A stretch of 64,000 nucleotides of DNA, taken from the NCBI GenBank assembly GCA_028554755.1, contig JAPTOF010000019.1:7326001-7390000 (forward strand), read 5' to 3'. Below the pieces are notes generated by a model. It saw only the letters and a program-made list of their open reading frames with translations. It made no database searches and was not told the origin of the DNA. Below are positions 1 through 12,040 of the stretch, one piece after another (position 1 is the stretch's first letter; the number at the start of each line of letters is the position of its first letter). The DNA comes from Cordia subcordata. Taxonomy: Eukaryota > Streptophyta > Magnoliopsida > Boraginales > Cordiaceae. A program made the translations under genes and the position numbers.

Positions 1-3000
1 ATTCCTTTAATCAACCTCCCTTTCCTCCTCAGAATTACGATCATGCCCCTCCTCCCCCTCTTCCTAACCCTAACCCTAACCCTAATTCATCCTCTTCGTC
101 AGCTCCACCGTCGGCTTACGCTCCTCCAAACCCTAATTATTCCTTCCCTCATCTCGATCCCAATTCCGCAGCGTATTATTCCTACGATCAGAACCAGCCC
201 GCACCCTTGAGTTATGATTATTCCGGCCCGAATTATAATTCGGGCTTATCGTCCGGTTCGTATTCGTCTGCCCCGTATACTGCGCCGAGTTATGATGGTA
301 ATGCGAATTATGGGGATCAGGGAATGTACGCTGGTGGTGTGTATAAGTATAATGGTGGGAAGACCGCCACGGCATATGGCGGTAGAGAAGGGCGGTCCGG
401 GTCCGAGTCGTCTGGTTCGGTGTTGTTTGATGATTATGGGAGGCCTATTAATGTGAAAACCACCGGCTCAGGGTCTGGGGCCCGGTCTCCGAAGATCGTT
501 AAGGCTGTGCCCAAGGTTGAGGATCAGGCTGATGTGAAAAACAGTGCGCTCAAGTTTCGTGTCAAGCTGTTGTCGGAAGGCTATGGGCAGACTGATATGG
601 ACGTGCTCTGTCAGGTCTGTGATACATAATCACTCCTTCGTGATCTAATATTTACATGTTTTGTGTATATATTTTCTTGACAATGAACACTTGAAACTTT
701 AGGAATTTAATTCAGGGTACAAGGTGATGAGTCTTCATTGGCAGGTGTAGTTAGTTTAGAATTGTATTCAAGATCTTGACTTTATGCATTTGATTCTGTT
801 TTAGATTGGTTTGGATGGGATACGGATACTTGAGCCCGCAACTAGCCGGTTACTGAAGATATATCCTCTCGAGACTGTGACGAGATCGGAAGTAAGTTTG
901 TTATTGAAATCTGCTAATTAAGGATAGTTTATGTTGTTTCGTTTACAAGGAGAATTTATAGCAGTAATTTGGCTTTACCTCTGTCTTTCTCCCATTCAGG
1001 TGTTGGATTCATATATATTTGCATTCTGGGCCAAAACATCTGTTGACGTTGAACCAAGACGCATCAGGCTGAAGTCAAATTCCTATACCACAAACAATAT
1101 TCTGGATACAGTGACAGCAGCCAGTATTCAGGTTGAGGAATTCTCTTTAGCATCATCTCTCTTTAGTATAATCAAACTTATGCTAGCAATGATTTTGAGA
1201 AAGAAAGGTTTTAGTCATAATTTTTTTAATTTTTTTCAATTTTTTAATTGTTCATAGTTGGTATGCGGTTGTTTAAAAGATGGGATTGGTGAACATGTTT
1301 GTGGTCTACTATAAAGAATATATGAATATGATGACTTCTGAAAGAAAGGTGTCGGATTTGGAAGATACCAGTTGTTTCTTTCTAATGTTACAAACTCTGG
1401 CATAATAGGTTCCAATTTTACTTATTTCAAGTTGTAAAATATATAGTGGGAGAATTGTAAGTCCTGTAGAATTTTTGTTGTGGTTGCATTATCTTCCTAT
1501 TCTGTTGAAGTTTCAGCTATAGTAGGACTTGTAATGCTTGCATTGATTAAGATAATATCATTTGTTAGGACCATTAAAATCACTCAGTAGTTTTATGTTC
1601 AAATCATCAGATGCTTGAATCCGTTATATTGTGTTTAATAGATATTGAGAATTGTGATAACATGCATATGTCATGCTTATTTTCTGATTACATGCCTATA
1701 TCATTCCCATAATTGAATCTCATGAATGCCCATGTCATTTGTTAGCACCATTTTAGGGATCACTCAGTAGTTTCTGTTGTAGTAGTCGTCAGGCACATGA
1801 ATCTGATATAGTTTTCTATGGTGTCTGGAAATGTGATAACCAATGCTGGTTTGTATACTCTGCAAGTGTGTTTATTTGATTTAATGTGGTTGTCTGCCTA
1901 TATTTATACTTGGACACTGCAAGCAGGTCAAGGAGATGGGTGACAGTAGTAAACCTTCTGATTCACTCAAGGGATCTGAACAACCTGCAGACAAGAAGAA
2001 AGGATTTGCTGATTGGATGAACTTAATAAAGCCTGGAAATGAGGAGAAAGATCACTGGGTAATATTTGATTATATTTTTGTTTTCATTGTCATAGAGTTG
2101 CTTAATGCTACTTTCCTTGGTTATGTATCTGCAGCTAAAGTTTTAAGTTTTATTATTGCTGATTATGTTTAGGTTCCTGATGAAGCAGTAACCAAGTGCA
2201 CAGCTTGTGGAACAGCTTTTAATGCTTTTGTCCGAAGGGTTTGTATCCGTGTACATTATTGTGTGTTTAGGGACAGAACTTGATATGTTCTATGGCAAGT
2301 ATGGGTATTAATTTATGAATCTGATGCACTTTTCATATGCATTTCAGCATCACTGTAGAAACTGTGGGGATATATTCTGTGACAAGTGTACCCAAGGCAG
2401 AATTGCTCTTACTGCCGATGAAAATGCTCAAGCAGTTCGAGTTTGTGACCAATGCATGGTATGTGCTCAGGAAGGATGAAAATATTCTTTTAGCCTATAG
2501 TTCCTTAACGGCGAAGTTTATTATGCGTTTACTATTTGGTTTGTTTGGTGTTTTGGAGTTGACTTATTTAAGTTGTAAAGTTGATTATGTTGTCAATGGA
2601 AGGAACATCAAATGATTGATCTCTTGCTTTACAAAAGGCCCATTATGTAACAACCAAAGTAAATATACTAGCACTAAATTGAAACTCTAGGGGTTTCTGG
2701 TGTCATTTGACACTTGTGATTTAGATTTTTATCTTCATGTTGAATAATGGTTTAGGTAGAGTCCATCTTAGCACAGTGATCAATATATGTGTAGCCTTTT
2801 TTTTCAAAATAAACCTCGTAATATTGGTATTAGTTTGAACTTTCCTCTCAATTGGGTGCTACCCTCAAGCACACTGGAAGCAATGTTATTTTTGGTGTAT
2901 GTGATTATTTTATTTGAGAATTGAAAGTCCTTCTGAAAAGGAAAGCACCTAGCTGAAGATCCTTCCAAATTTGCGTTTTTAAGGAAAGTTTGAATGGACG

Positions 3001-5401
3001 GGATGAATGTATTGGTCACTCACCGTCAAGTGACTATTTGTTCTGAAGTCACCTCAAGTTCTCACTCCCCTTATTCCCTCCTCCCTTGTCTGCTTTCTTT
3101 TTCTTCTTTTCCCTCTATTCTATTTTTCGGGTGTTTTGTGTATGTGGGGCAGGGTGAAAGAATATGGGAAAGAAGACTGTCTATTAAAATTGTCTTTTCC
3201 CTTGGGGCCATTAGAAGTTTTATTGCTCGTTCCTCGCATCCCCAGAACTTTAAGAACTGAGGAAATAAATGAAGCAAATTTTTATGTTGATAGGGTCAAG
3301 TATATGTAATGAGGGACTTTTCGTAGAATACATGAGCATCAAACTTTTAAGGTTGTATTGATGTTATACCATTCGGCGTTATACATAGAAGTATCCAAGA
3401 ACAATGCACCATGTGGTTAGTGTCTAATTTTGATGTCTTGAAATACAGGCTGAAGTTACTCAGAGGCTAAGTAATGCAAAGGAAGCGGCCACGAGAGTCC
3501 CCGGACTGCATTCTCATGAGGATCTTGCTAGAAAACTTCAGGTAATAATTGGATATCCAAGTCAACATTTACTTTCAGTTTCTTCTTCACATATTTACCA
3601 TATGATCTTTTTACCTCTGTGGCCTGTTGATGTGAATCTTAATTGCCAGATTTGCAACTTGTTTAATTCACTAATTGTCGAGTTTTTGGAGAATGGTGTC
3701 TGAAATCTTCTGGTTCCTTCACTACAAGCTGGTTGTTGGTTAATTGAAAATGTGAATCCACATCTGCCGAATAAGAGGGTGTTTGGCTTTGCTTATTTGG
3801 TGCTTTTAAGCACCTAAATAACAAAAAGCATGTGAGAGGGTGCTTTTTTCTAGGTGCTTATAAGCAACCAAAATAAGCAAAGCCAAACACCCTCTAAGAT
3901 GGGCAGTCAATCAAATGAAGTCCCTGTTTTGGTTTCGGCAAGATGGTTTCTGATCTTCTGCAGATATTATTGCTTGATCTGGATTTCATACTCATTGCAA
4001 TATGACAGTGCTGTTTGTTTTTCTTAAACTTCCACTTAACCCACTTAGGTTTGTACCTCATCTACATGGAAATCGCTTTTAACAAAAGATAAGTTGATAA
4101 CGATTGAAAGCTCTAAATTTAGTTTTATATCTCATGATCTAGAATCTCTACAGGACTATCAACTCTAGTGCCTCATTTTTGTTTTTTTCATTTTTGGCCC
4201 TAATTATGTTAAGAATTGGTTTTACATAAAGGAGTAGATGCTCAAACTTCATCTGGTATCCATAAAACTTGTCAGAGTCTCAACTGTGAAATCAAAGCAA
4301 GTGATTGTTATGCAAGTGGTGGAGTTGGTGAACTTTTATGAGGGGAAGCAAGGACACGAAATTGGTCCTGAAAAAATGAGCTGACTTAAGCTGATGTGCT
4401 ATTTTGTTTTGGTTCATCTATTCCTCCCCTCCAACTTCCAAGTGGTGAATAACATTTTAGTGCTTGGGATGTTTTAGATGCCATTCCCTTTCTCTCTTAC
4501 GTGATCACCTCATTTCAGACAGTAGCTCGGAGTCTACCAATGTAGTTTTCTTCTTGTAAGTTCTTTGGAAAGAATGTGAAGATCCAGTTAATTTCCACTA
4601 TCACCTAAACTTGAATACTCCATTATATTGGGGAATTTTGGCTGTATCTGTAGCTAGACTTTAGTCGAATCTGCAGCTTTTAGCTAATAAAATTGAATGT
4701 TGACGAGATTTAGCATGAATCCTGGCTTATATAGGGAGAAATTTCTCCTAGCCTTTGTCCCTGCAAATAGATGTTCGTTGTGTGTGGATACTTTTTCAAA
4801 AGTTGGCTATGTCTTCCTTTGATGGAGTTCTGCTGCTAACCACTGGGTTTTCTTTGTATACTTACACAATGTAAATTATATTGTAAAACTTGAACATCGT
4901 CTACTTTAGCATTAATTTGTGGCTGATTTTATTTGTTACAGGAGGAAATGAACAAGAATCGCAAGACTTCGGCAGGTACTCATTCTGTGGCAGCAGCTGT
5001 TTTTTTGTTGCTTCTTACCTTGTGTCCCCTTCAATAATGGAAAACAAGATTTTCAATAACATTGAGGAATGCAGCATGCAAATGTTAATGGCTGGGAAAA
5101 AACTTTCCAGTTCCCAGATAAGGATTTTTCTTCATTAGCTGAAACTTGTAATGCTTTTAGCAGGTTCAATTTCTAGTGGATCTGGAACACGGATGAGAGA
5201 GGTAGAATGTCCAACTTGCACGGTCCACTTGCAGGTCTGCCATCAGAATTAGTGTTTGATTCGAAGAGTTTTTCTCAAGTATGATTAAACAAATATGTTG
5301 ATGGTGGAACTCTTCGTTTTCAGGTCCAGGTTCCAGCCTCTGGCTCCGAGACTATAGAGTGCAGTGTATGCCAGCATCCATTCCTTGTGAGTGCTCACTG
5401 A
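1..5401 (+). CDS. FREE1: FREE1/FYVE1, FYVE-domain ESCRT component (5' end missing)
   Basis: Plant-specific ESCRT factor that binds PI3P and ubiquitin on endosomes and is needed for multivesicular-body formation and vacuolar sorting (family knowledge). Ten exons read by eye: 1-614, 805-891, 1000-1131, 1927-2058, 2173-2238, 2348-2458, 3449-3541, 4942-4975, 5164-5234, 5324-5401, all GT-AG and in phase. They give about 471 residues. The start codon lies upstream of the window. Exon 1 encodes a disordered Pro/Asn/Tyr/Gly-rich N-terminus ending in a conserved block with LFDDYGRPI and LKFRVKLLSE. Exons 2-4 carry RIRLKSNSYTTN and KKKGFADWMNLIKP. Exons 5-6 hold the FYVE finger: WVPDEA (WxxD), four CxxC pairs, RRHHCRNCG and RVCDQC. 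The C-terminus adds CPTC...CSVC, a second zinc-ribbon-like pair, and ends HPFLVSAH. It matches Arabidopsis At1g20110 along its length as I recall it. Confidence 0.95.
65..86 (+). repeat. Telomere-type CCCTAA repeat inside FREE1 exon 1
   Basis: About three and a half copies of the plant telomere heptamer (CCCTAAA type, here mostly as CCCTAA hexamers) read in frame as Pro-Asn repeats. A further AAACCCTAAT lies at about 127-136. Because the run is coding and short, it is more likely a low-complexity codon run than an interstitial telomere. Confidence 0.7.
3775..3894. mobile_element. 120-bp PIF/Harbinger (Tourist-like) MITE in FREE1 intron 7
   Basis: The ends are perfect 24-nt inverted repeats starting GAGGGTGTTTGGCTTTGCTT. 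With small gaps the palindrome extends to about 42 nt per arm, so nearly the whole element can fold back on itself. It is flanked on both sides by TAA (3772-3774 and 3895-3897), the target duplication expected for PIF/Harbinger elements. There is no coding capacity. It lies inside the intron between the exons ending at 3541 and starting at 4942. Confidence 0.88.
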
Positions 5402-6215
5402 GCTGATGACAAACTGCTGGGTCAGCTTCTATTCCTCGTTGGTGCTCATTGATCTGCCGCAACCTTTTTTTTGCGCTTATTTGTGTTCTACACAGCCGCA
5501 TAAAAGACACTGATATGTAATTATGACTGTTCATGGTTTCAAAACTTTTTGGGTTTCTTTAAATCCATACTTACAGATTTTATACTAACACGTCAATAAT
5601 GTAAATTTGCTGTATGAAAATTTGTTATTCTTTTGTATTTTGATAAACCATCTTTGCTTGATGTTAGACATCATGAAAATTTAAATTGAAGGTACAAAAA
5701 AGAAAAACCTCCCTGTAGTATGTACCCATTAGCCTTGTTTTTGATATCTCCATATGGTTTTCAACAATTAATTGGAAAATCTAGGCGGATTTTGTCAAAT
5801 CTAAATAGTTATTGTGCTACTAGACGAAGCAGCTCGCATGCTGGCATGCTGCCCCATAGATGGGTTAATGTTACTAAAGTTAAGTAACCGAAAGCATCAC
5901 TGGTGGTGTTTGCTATTTGATTAAAACTTTCAACTTATCCTAATAATATAAGTTAAAATGTGGCTCAATCATTTGAGCTAAAATCACAAACTTGGAATCG
6001 AAAATCAGAGAAGGTGAAGGAAAAGAGAGATGAAACCATTGAAGACCCAAATAAACTTTACTGACTATATTACACGCAAACAATCACCCACTTCTAATCT
6101 CCTTAAAACTCCATTGACTTAAAAAGGTCGCTGCAACAAGACCACAAAATCGCACCTTCACCTAACACTACTAATGCTTATGCTATACACAGGAGTATCG
6201 AAACCGTGATTGGAA
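5402..6215. other. Convergent 3' region between FREE1 and the F-box gene
   Basis: Holds the 3' untranslated regions of two genes that face each other. It is AT-rich, and I saw no further ORF of substance. It is also the point where the gene order departs from that of the Arabidopsis FBS4 region. Confidence 0.6.
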
Positions 6216-7983
6216 TCAACGAAGTTTATTCTGGGCAACGGCTTGGCATAGTTCATCCTCGTAGAATAGGACTCTGTTGGATGCCAAGGATTTGCACAAA
6301 GGTTTTGATAACACAGATGGCACCAAATATCTTGAAGGAAACGCAGGCTCCTGGAATAGAACAGCTGCAATTTGCCGCATCTCTGAAAACTTGACACGGG
6401 AAGGGGGGCGAGGACCATGCCTGGGTGCTTTGGGAGTGTTTGGGCTCGGGATACATATGCCTTTGCCATCTCCCTTGCTGCAAAATGTAGCCTCGTCTTA
6501 GTTTACCCAAAAACAAAAAGGCTTAAAGTAAATTTTGAAATGAATGGTTTAGAAAATCAATGTCGTTCATGAGACTAACCTTACAAAAGGCCAGTGTTCG
6601 GTTGGAAGTGGAGTCATTGTTCTCAGCAGCTCTTGTCTAGTCCGATCTGGAGTTGTGTAATTGAAGTAGAACTGCCTCGCTTGTATAACCTACCCCAAAT
6701 GCAAACAATTAGTTAATTTTACTCTTTATATAGACATAAAAGAGGTGGCAGAGAGTAAAGAGAAACTCACTGCCTTCCTTAATTTTCTTGATACGTGAAA
6801 GACTGCTTTGAGTTGGTCGTGATGTAGGTGGCAAAGGATCTTGACCTTTAGATGCAACAAAATCAACAAGTTAGCAACCCCTTGCAAAAGCACAAATTGC
6901 AGAGGAAAGAGAATGGCATATTAGGGAAAGAAATATCAGAAAACAACAATACTACACATGAACCACAAGCTTGCAAAGAGAACTCAGAGCAATGGTGGAG
7001 CAACTGTAATGCTTTGTCCACAATTCATCCCATGTTTAACAGAAATGAGATTCATAAACAGAAAATCTACACCCTTCCCTTCCACTTCTACCCTAAGATT
7101 CTTCGTCGCATTTAACTTTAAGTTCCACAAATTATTCACATCTTTTGACCCTTAGACAGCAGTGATCCATGTTGTAAATGATCAAGTCCAGAGAACATCC
7201 AGATTGCCAGTTCGAAAAAGTAGAAGTTTCAGAGTAATGTCACGTGTCAGAGAACACATTTGCATTTGAATTAGCAAATAATTGAAGTGTACAAAGCATT
7301 TAGATAGATCTCCATGCCATAAATGGACTCGTTAGCAAGAAGTAGAAACTACATTATCACTGTATCTCTTCATTCATACAGAATGAAAGAAAAGTTCAAC
7401 ACACAAGCCAACATGATCGGACACTAGGAAAATAACAAGACACCTTATTCATTCTTGTCTAATATTTGATGTAAATCAAACATTCCTAAAATTCTTCAGC
7501 CCTCCTTACAACAAACTACAGAACATCTTAACTATAAGTTGTTCAAATCCATCATAGATACCAGCAAAGCAAAAGAACAGGGATGGAGAATTTCAATACC
7601 AGTAAATCTGTTGGCAGAGACTCCAGCCTAGACTCAGACTCGCACTCTTCTGCACGGGGAGTCTTAGGCGTCTTCTGCAAATTATTCTGCCTAAACACAT
7701 CGAGAGGTCCATTCACAGGACTAAACTCAAACCGCACAGGCGACAACATCATGGGGCTGTCATCAATAATCTTATTCTCAAGTACAACATCATCAGTTTG
7801 CTTTTCAGTGCCCACCACGGCCACCCTTTTCTTCCCAAGATCTGTACACGATTTGGCAGCCAAAGCCTTATTGTATCGTAGTTGGGCTAGAGCCCCTGGC
7901 TTCAAATACTTGCTCGAATTCCTCGTACGCCTCTTCTGTTTGGCAGTTCTGGACTGCCTGTCTCTCGGTGACACTTTGCCCAT
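6216..7983 (-). CDS. FBS4: FBS4-like F-box protein (F-box stress-induced family)
   Basis: Probable substrate-recruiting subunit of an SCF ubiquitin ligase; the FBS family is stress-responsive. Four exons: 7983-7600, 6845-6771, 6689-6580 and 6477-6216, GT-AG and in phase, for 276 residues. Exon 1 is a basic leader (MGKVSPRDRQSRTAKQKRR, then KYLKPGALAQLRYNK) and ends LPTDLL. The F-box follows across the splice junctions (LPTDLLVKILCHLHHDQLK, then AVFHVSRKLRKAVIQARQF) at about residues 121-165. After that come the family block NYTTPDRTRQELL and a conserved tail with SPNTPKAPRHGPRPP, VLFQEPAFPS and RVLFYEDELCQAV. The pattern fits Arabidopsis At4g35930 (FBS4) better than the shorter FBS1-3. The start is the ATG at 7983, which has the conserved MGKVS opening. 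Confidence 0.9.
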
Positions 7984-8659
7984 ATTTCTATATCTACTTA
8001 ATCTTTTTCAATTTTTCTTTTACTATCTCTTTGTCCTTTTCAACTTCAACCTCTCCACTTTTTCTATTATCTGCCCAAAATTCTCGTCTCGTATAAATAA
8101 TGTAACCCAAAAACTACCTTCCTTTCATCCTGAAACATACAAAATTACAAGAAACATACGTGTAAGACTACATAAACGTCAATTTTCCTGACAAAATATC
8201 CGACAAATTAGCAAACGCCTCAATATATATGTATAAACTAAATCATAATAATTATAAAAAAAAAGCAACAATTTCAAAACTGCACAGAACAACATACTTT
8301 AGAAAAATTGAGCAAATATCAGCCACTGTTTTACACGCTCAATCAATAATTAACCTACAAAAATCACATCAAAGAAAAAAAATCACAAACAGAACCCTAA
8401 TTCTACCAACAAAATTGAGACGCACAGAAGCCCTAGGTCACCTTGAAATCGAAACGCATCAATATTACACATACAAAACACATATCTGCATATGTTCATC
8501 CACAAACACACACATATACACGAAAATTACACCGAAATTTAACAAAACAAAAACTAACTGAAGAAAAATACAAACGACGGGAACAACGCACCTGGAGAAA
8601 TTGTAAAGAGAGAGAGAGCATTGCAGAGAGAGAAACAAAGAGCGAAGAGCAGAGGAGGG

Positions 8660-8713
<54 letters not shown>

Positions 8714-8760
8714 TGTGTGTGTGTGTGTGTGTGTTTTGGTTAGGCGGCCTAGGGTTTTTT
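7984..8760 (-). promoter_or_regulatory. 5' leader of the F-box gene with a probable leader intron
   Basis: On the minus strand the stretch near 8665-8734 is a CT/CA-rich leader. A possible splice donor (CCAG then GTGCGT, near 8592) and a possible acceptor (GGGCAG, near 8075) suggest one intron in the untranslated leader. This is inference from splice signals only. Confidence 0.35.
8665..8734. repeat. Compound microsatellite (GA)n-(GT)n
   Basis: About 23 GA units run directly into about 12 GT units. It sits in the presumed 5' leader of the F-box gene, so length differences could alter that transcript. Confidence 0.95.
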
Positions 8761-8867
8761 GGGGCCCTTTTGCTTGCTAATAAAGCGAGTTTGAAATTGC
8801 TGAGACTTTGCCCGCCAAAATTTCTCCAAGTTTAACCATGTAGGACACGGAAACCGCAAGCGTTCAT

Positions 8868-8921
8868 CCACGTGGCGATATGTTATTGGAGAAGTCGGTC
8901 GCAGATGCGCACGTGGGCCCC
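8868..8921. promoter_or_regulatory. Two G-boxes and a GGGCCC site upstream of the F-box gene
   Basis: CACGTG occurs at 8869-8874, within CCACGTGGC (an ABRE-like form), and again at 8910-8915, within GCACGTGGGCCCC. The second overlaps a GTGGGCCC sequence like TCP sites. Paired G-boxes 41 bp apart suit abscisic-acid or stress regulation, which matches a stress-induced F-box family. Binding is inferred. Confidence 0.5.
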
Positions 8922-10060
8922 GTTAGGAATCCTATGAGGTTTGTACTGTTCCGTGGGGGCCACCGGACATGCCTTTCGGCATCGATGGCAGGCGGTAATT
9001 AGATTCTGTGGTGATTTAGAAATTTCTTTATTTTATGTTATTTTAATTATTTTAATTAATGCACGTAATTATCTTGGTTTTTTAAATTTTGAGGGGGTGA
9101 TAAAATGATAATATTTTATTTTTACGCGTAATTATGCGATTATTTAAATTCTGTTTTGGGAGGGAAAATCACACTGGTAGAATCTGTTTGTATGTGCAAA
9201 AACGCAACTTGATGATGTTATCTAGAGCAGTATGCATGTCGATACACACACAGTACAAATTTAGTGTTTTTTTTTTCAATATAATCTATATTTTTATACT
9301 AACTAAAATTAGGAGGGTTTGATTTGAGTGAGATTCTTTTATGATGTATTAATATTAAAATCAATATTTAAGGCATGTTTGGCATAATTAACTATTAAGG
9401 TAGTTTATAACTTTTTGAATAGCTTATAGTTATTTAGGTAGCTAATACTTAATATATTGTCTGTATTATAAATTATTCAAATCATCTCGTCATGATTGTG
9501 TTAAGAGGTTGGAACTTGTTCTAAGCGGATATATTCTTTCTTTTCTTCTTTATTGAAAAAGCATTAATAATATCATTAATCCATCAAAGCAAACCACCCA
9601 ACTCGTGGATTAAGAAATGCAATTTAACACCTTGGATTAACTTTTTTCAAAAGCGTTTTTTCTGAAATTTTCGAAACAAATGCTGTTCTGATAAGCTAAA
9701 ACTATATATTTCATCAAATCCCTTGTCATGCTGAACGTCATGGGTTGCATGAGGATGAATCAGGGTGGAGCTTACGATGCATAGCTCAATATCGGACCAA
9801 GAATATTTATTGATTCTTGCTTGTGGCATGGCAAACTGGCCTCTGTTGACAATACTTGTAGGCTTGCGTTTCTTTTGTGATATATTATAAATGAATGCAA
9901 CAGATTTCAAAACTTTGCAAGTGCTTTTAATATTGCATGATGATATTTTGCTGCATGACTTTCATTAGAAAGCATTTTTTGGGGGAAGCCTCTCCTTGAG
10001 TGCTGGAGCTATAGCGGGCTCTATATTTTCATGTTCAAAATTTTGTCATAGGTTGTTTGA
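8922..10060. other. AT-rich spacer, no gene seen
   Basis: Only short ORFs without recognisable domains. The stretch around 9370-9600 has the low-complexity look of decayed transposon sequence, but I could not define ends. Confidence 0.5.
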
Positions 10061-10222
10061 CAAGTTATAAAAATTAACAAGGAATTCCAGGGATTGAAAT
10101 GTGCAGTAGAGGCAGATGGGTACTTTGGCTTCAATATTAATCTTGGAATCGACACCAACAATGTCGACCTAAGGGAATTAATCAAAAGCGTCTATACAAA
10201 AACCAGTCACAAATGTGAGTAA
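10061..10222 (+). pseudogene. Unrecognised coding-like fragment
   Basis: An open frame of 53 codons without ATG runs from just after a TGA at 10058 to a TAA at 10220. It includes CAVEADGYFGFNINLGID and ends VYTKTSHKCE. Composition and codon use look coding, unlike the surrounding AT-rich DNA. I do not recognise the family. It may be one exon of a lost gene carried by an old transposon or duplication. Confidence 0.25.
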
Positions 10223-10235
10223 TTGGCTAGCAATG

Positions 10236-12040
10236 TTTGGAACAATACTTTCTTTGGGAAAGCGCGCTTTAAATGAACCTCCATATGCAATTAGAAATCT
10301 TTTCAAAGATGATATATACGGAATTTCTTCTCAAAAAATGATTAATTTTTAATATTAACGTTACCTTCTTAAAAAAGATTACTATTATACACCCCCATTT
10401 GCATTGCATCATTTATTTTTCGCTCGTTTATTTGACAATGTCATAATATTTATCTTTTCAAACAATTGCGCCACAATCACATATGATACTTGTGGGGCAA
10501 TGTCTGAATTATGAACAAGGAAAAAGGGAATGAGACTACTATCTTACAACAAAGCTAGAGAAAGCCTTTGGATACAAAATTTGATATGACTTTCATCTGC
10601 TTTTTTAACATCTCTGTCTCCCTCTCGTAATTATAGGCGTCTCTTCTCCACGTGGTTTTTTGCATCCTTTTCAAAAAGTAAATATTACTATCATCAACTC
10701 AGAAAAATGAAGAATTTCAAAATTTTATAATATTATGAGTGAAATCTAATAATAATTAAATATTTAATATAATTATAATAAGACAGTATGAATAGTTCTT
10801 ATATAATCAACTCCGTATATCATTATGTCATAAAATTTTGTCTATTCAAAAGGAATTTGAATCCATCTTCTTTTATCCATACAAAAGAATTAATCAAACT
10901 TATAAGAGAACATAAATAAAAGAGATTTGATTGTCTATATTAGGATAAAAATTAGTATTCTAAATGCTTCACTCTTATGGTACATCTATGTACTCTATTC
11001 ATAATATTTTCTTTCCAAAACTATTTGATTTTGCAAAAATATAAAATTTATAATTAGTGTTTAAGTAAATATATTATCCTCGCATGAACTGTAAAAATTG
11101 ATAATAAAAAATAAATAAGCACATGAAAAATATTCTTTTTTTTTTTTTTGTATCACAATGATACAATACTAATTCATAACTGGACTCGTGTCCTCAGAAT
11201 TGAACAAATTGTTCCAGGTAGGACACGCATGTGCTCTCTGTTACAAGACGTGAATATGAGGAAAGCAGAGGCTTTAAGCAGAATGAGTAGATGGTACGCC
11301 CAAGGTCTCTCCAACCAACTAGGGTGTTTATTGGGGAATTTCTGTCCCAATTAACAATTTTGTTTTTTGAAAATAATTTTTGGGGAAGAAAGTTTGCTCC
11401 ATTTTTCACCCTAATTCTTTAAAGGGAGCATAATTTGAGGAAATGGGGAATAGGAAAAAGTCACTGGAGATTGGGGAATTCTCAATTTTTTTTTATAAAG
11501 TTCAAAACTAATTTTAGACCCAACTTATATTGAATAATTCTAAATCTAATATATAAACAAAAATATATAATCTATATTTCAAAATATATAACCAAATATA
11601 AAGCAAGCAAAGAAAATAGAAAGAGAAGTGAAGAAAATAAAAAGAGGCTAAATGGTTAAAAAGATGTTGAAACAATGAAGTGAACAGAAAAATAAGGATT
11701 AAAAAAATTTAAGATATAACAACATATTATAACATATATTGTATAACTAAATTATATATATATATATATATAGATAGATTATAATAAAATATTTTGGGTT
11801 TCGGGTTTTTTTTTCGAAAAATAAAATTTATTCCGATCCCCAACCTGTTTTCCCAAAATTTTTCTCCATCCCCGATACTTTTCCTCAGTTCCTAGATTCC
11901 CCAAACCCAACTTCCCTGTACCCGAAAAATTAGTTTGATAATTGGGTTTCCCCCGATTAATGAACACCCCTACAACCAACTGCAGCTGATGTCTTTCAGA
12001 GGCTGAAAAAATTTGAAGCTCTCAGCCCAAACTCATTAGA
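10236..12040. repeat. Direct duplicate, copy A (interrupted by a hAT-type insertion)
   Basis: From about 10236 to 11310 and again from 11981 to 12040, this sequence runs parallel to 12334-13497. Shared landmarks include TTAAATGAACCTCCA, CAAACAATTGCGCCACAAT, GACGTGAATATGAGGAA and GAAGCTCTCAGCCCAAACTC. The two differ by scattered substitutions and small indels. The gap in similarity is the element at 11320-11972. No coding function is visible. Confidence 0.85.
11320..11972. mobile_element. 653-bp non-autonomous hAT-type element
   Basis: The ends are TAGGGTGTTTATTGGGG and, on the other strand, TAGGGGTGTTCATTAATCGGGG, the TAGGGGTGT type of terminus common in plant hAT elements. They are flanked by the 8-bp direct repeat CAACCAAC (11312-11319 and 11973-11980). 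The interior is AT-rich without a transposase. The corresponding point of copy B at about 13437 lacks the element. Confidence 0.85.

Noticed and set aside
65..86. Interstitial telomere array
   Set aside because: Only about 22 bp long, in frame within a conserved coding exon, and explained by Pro-Asn codons.
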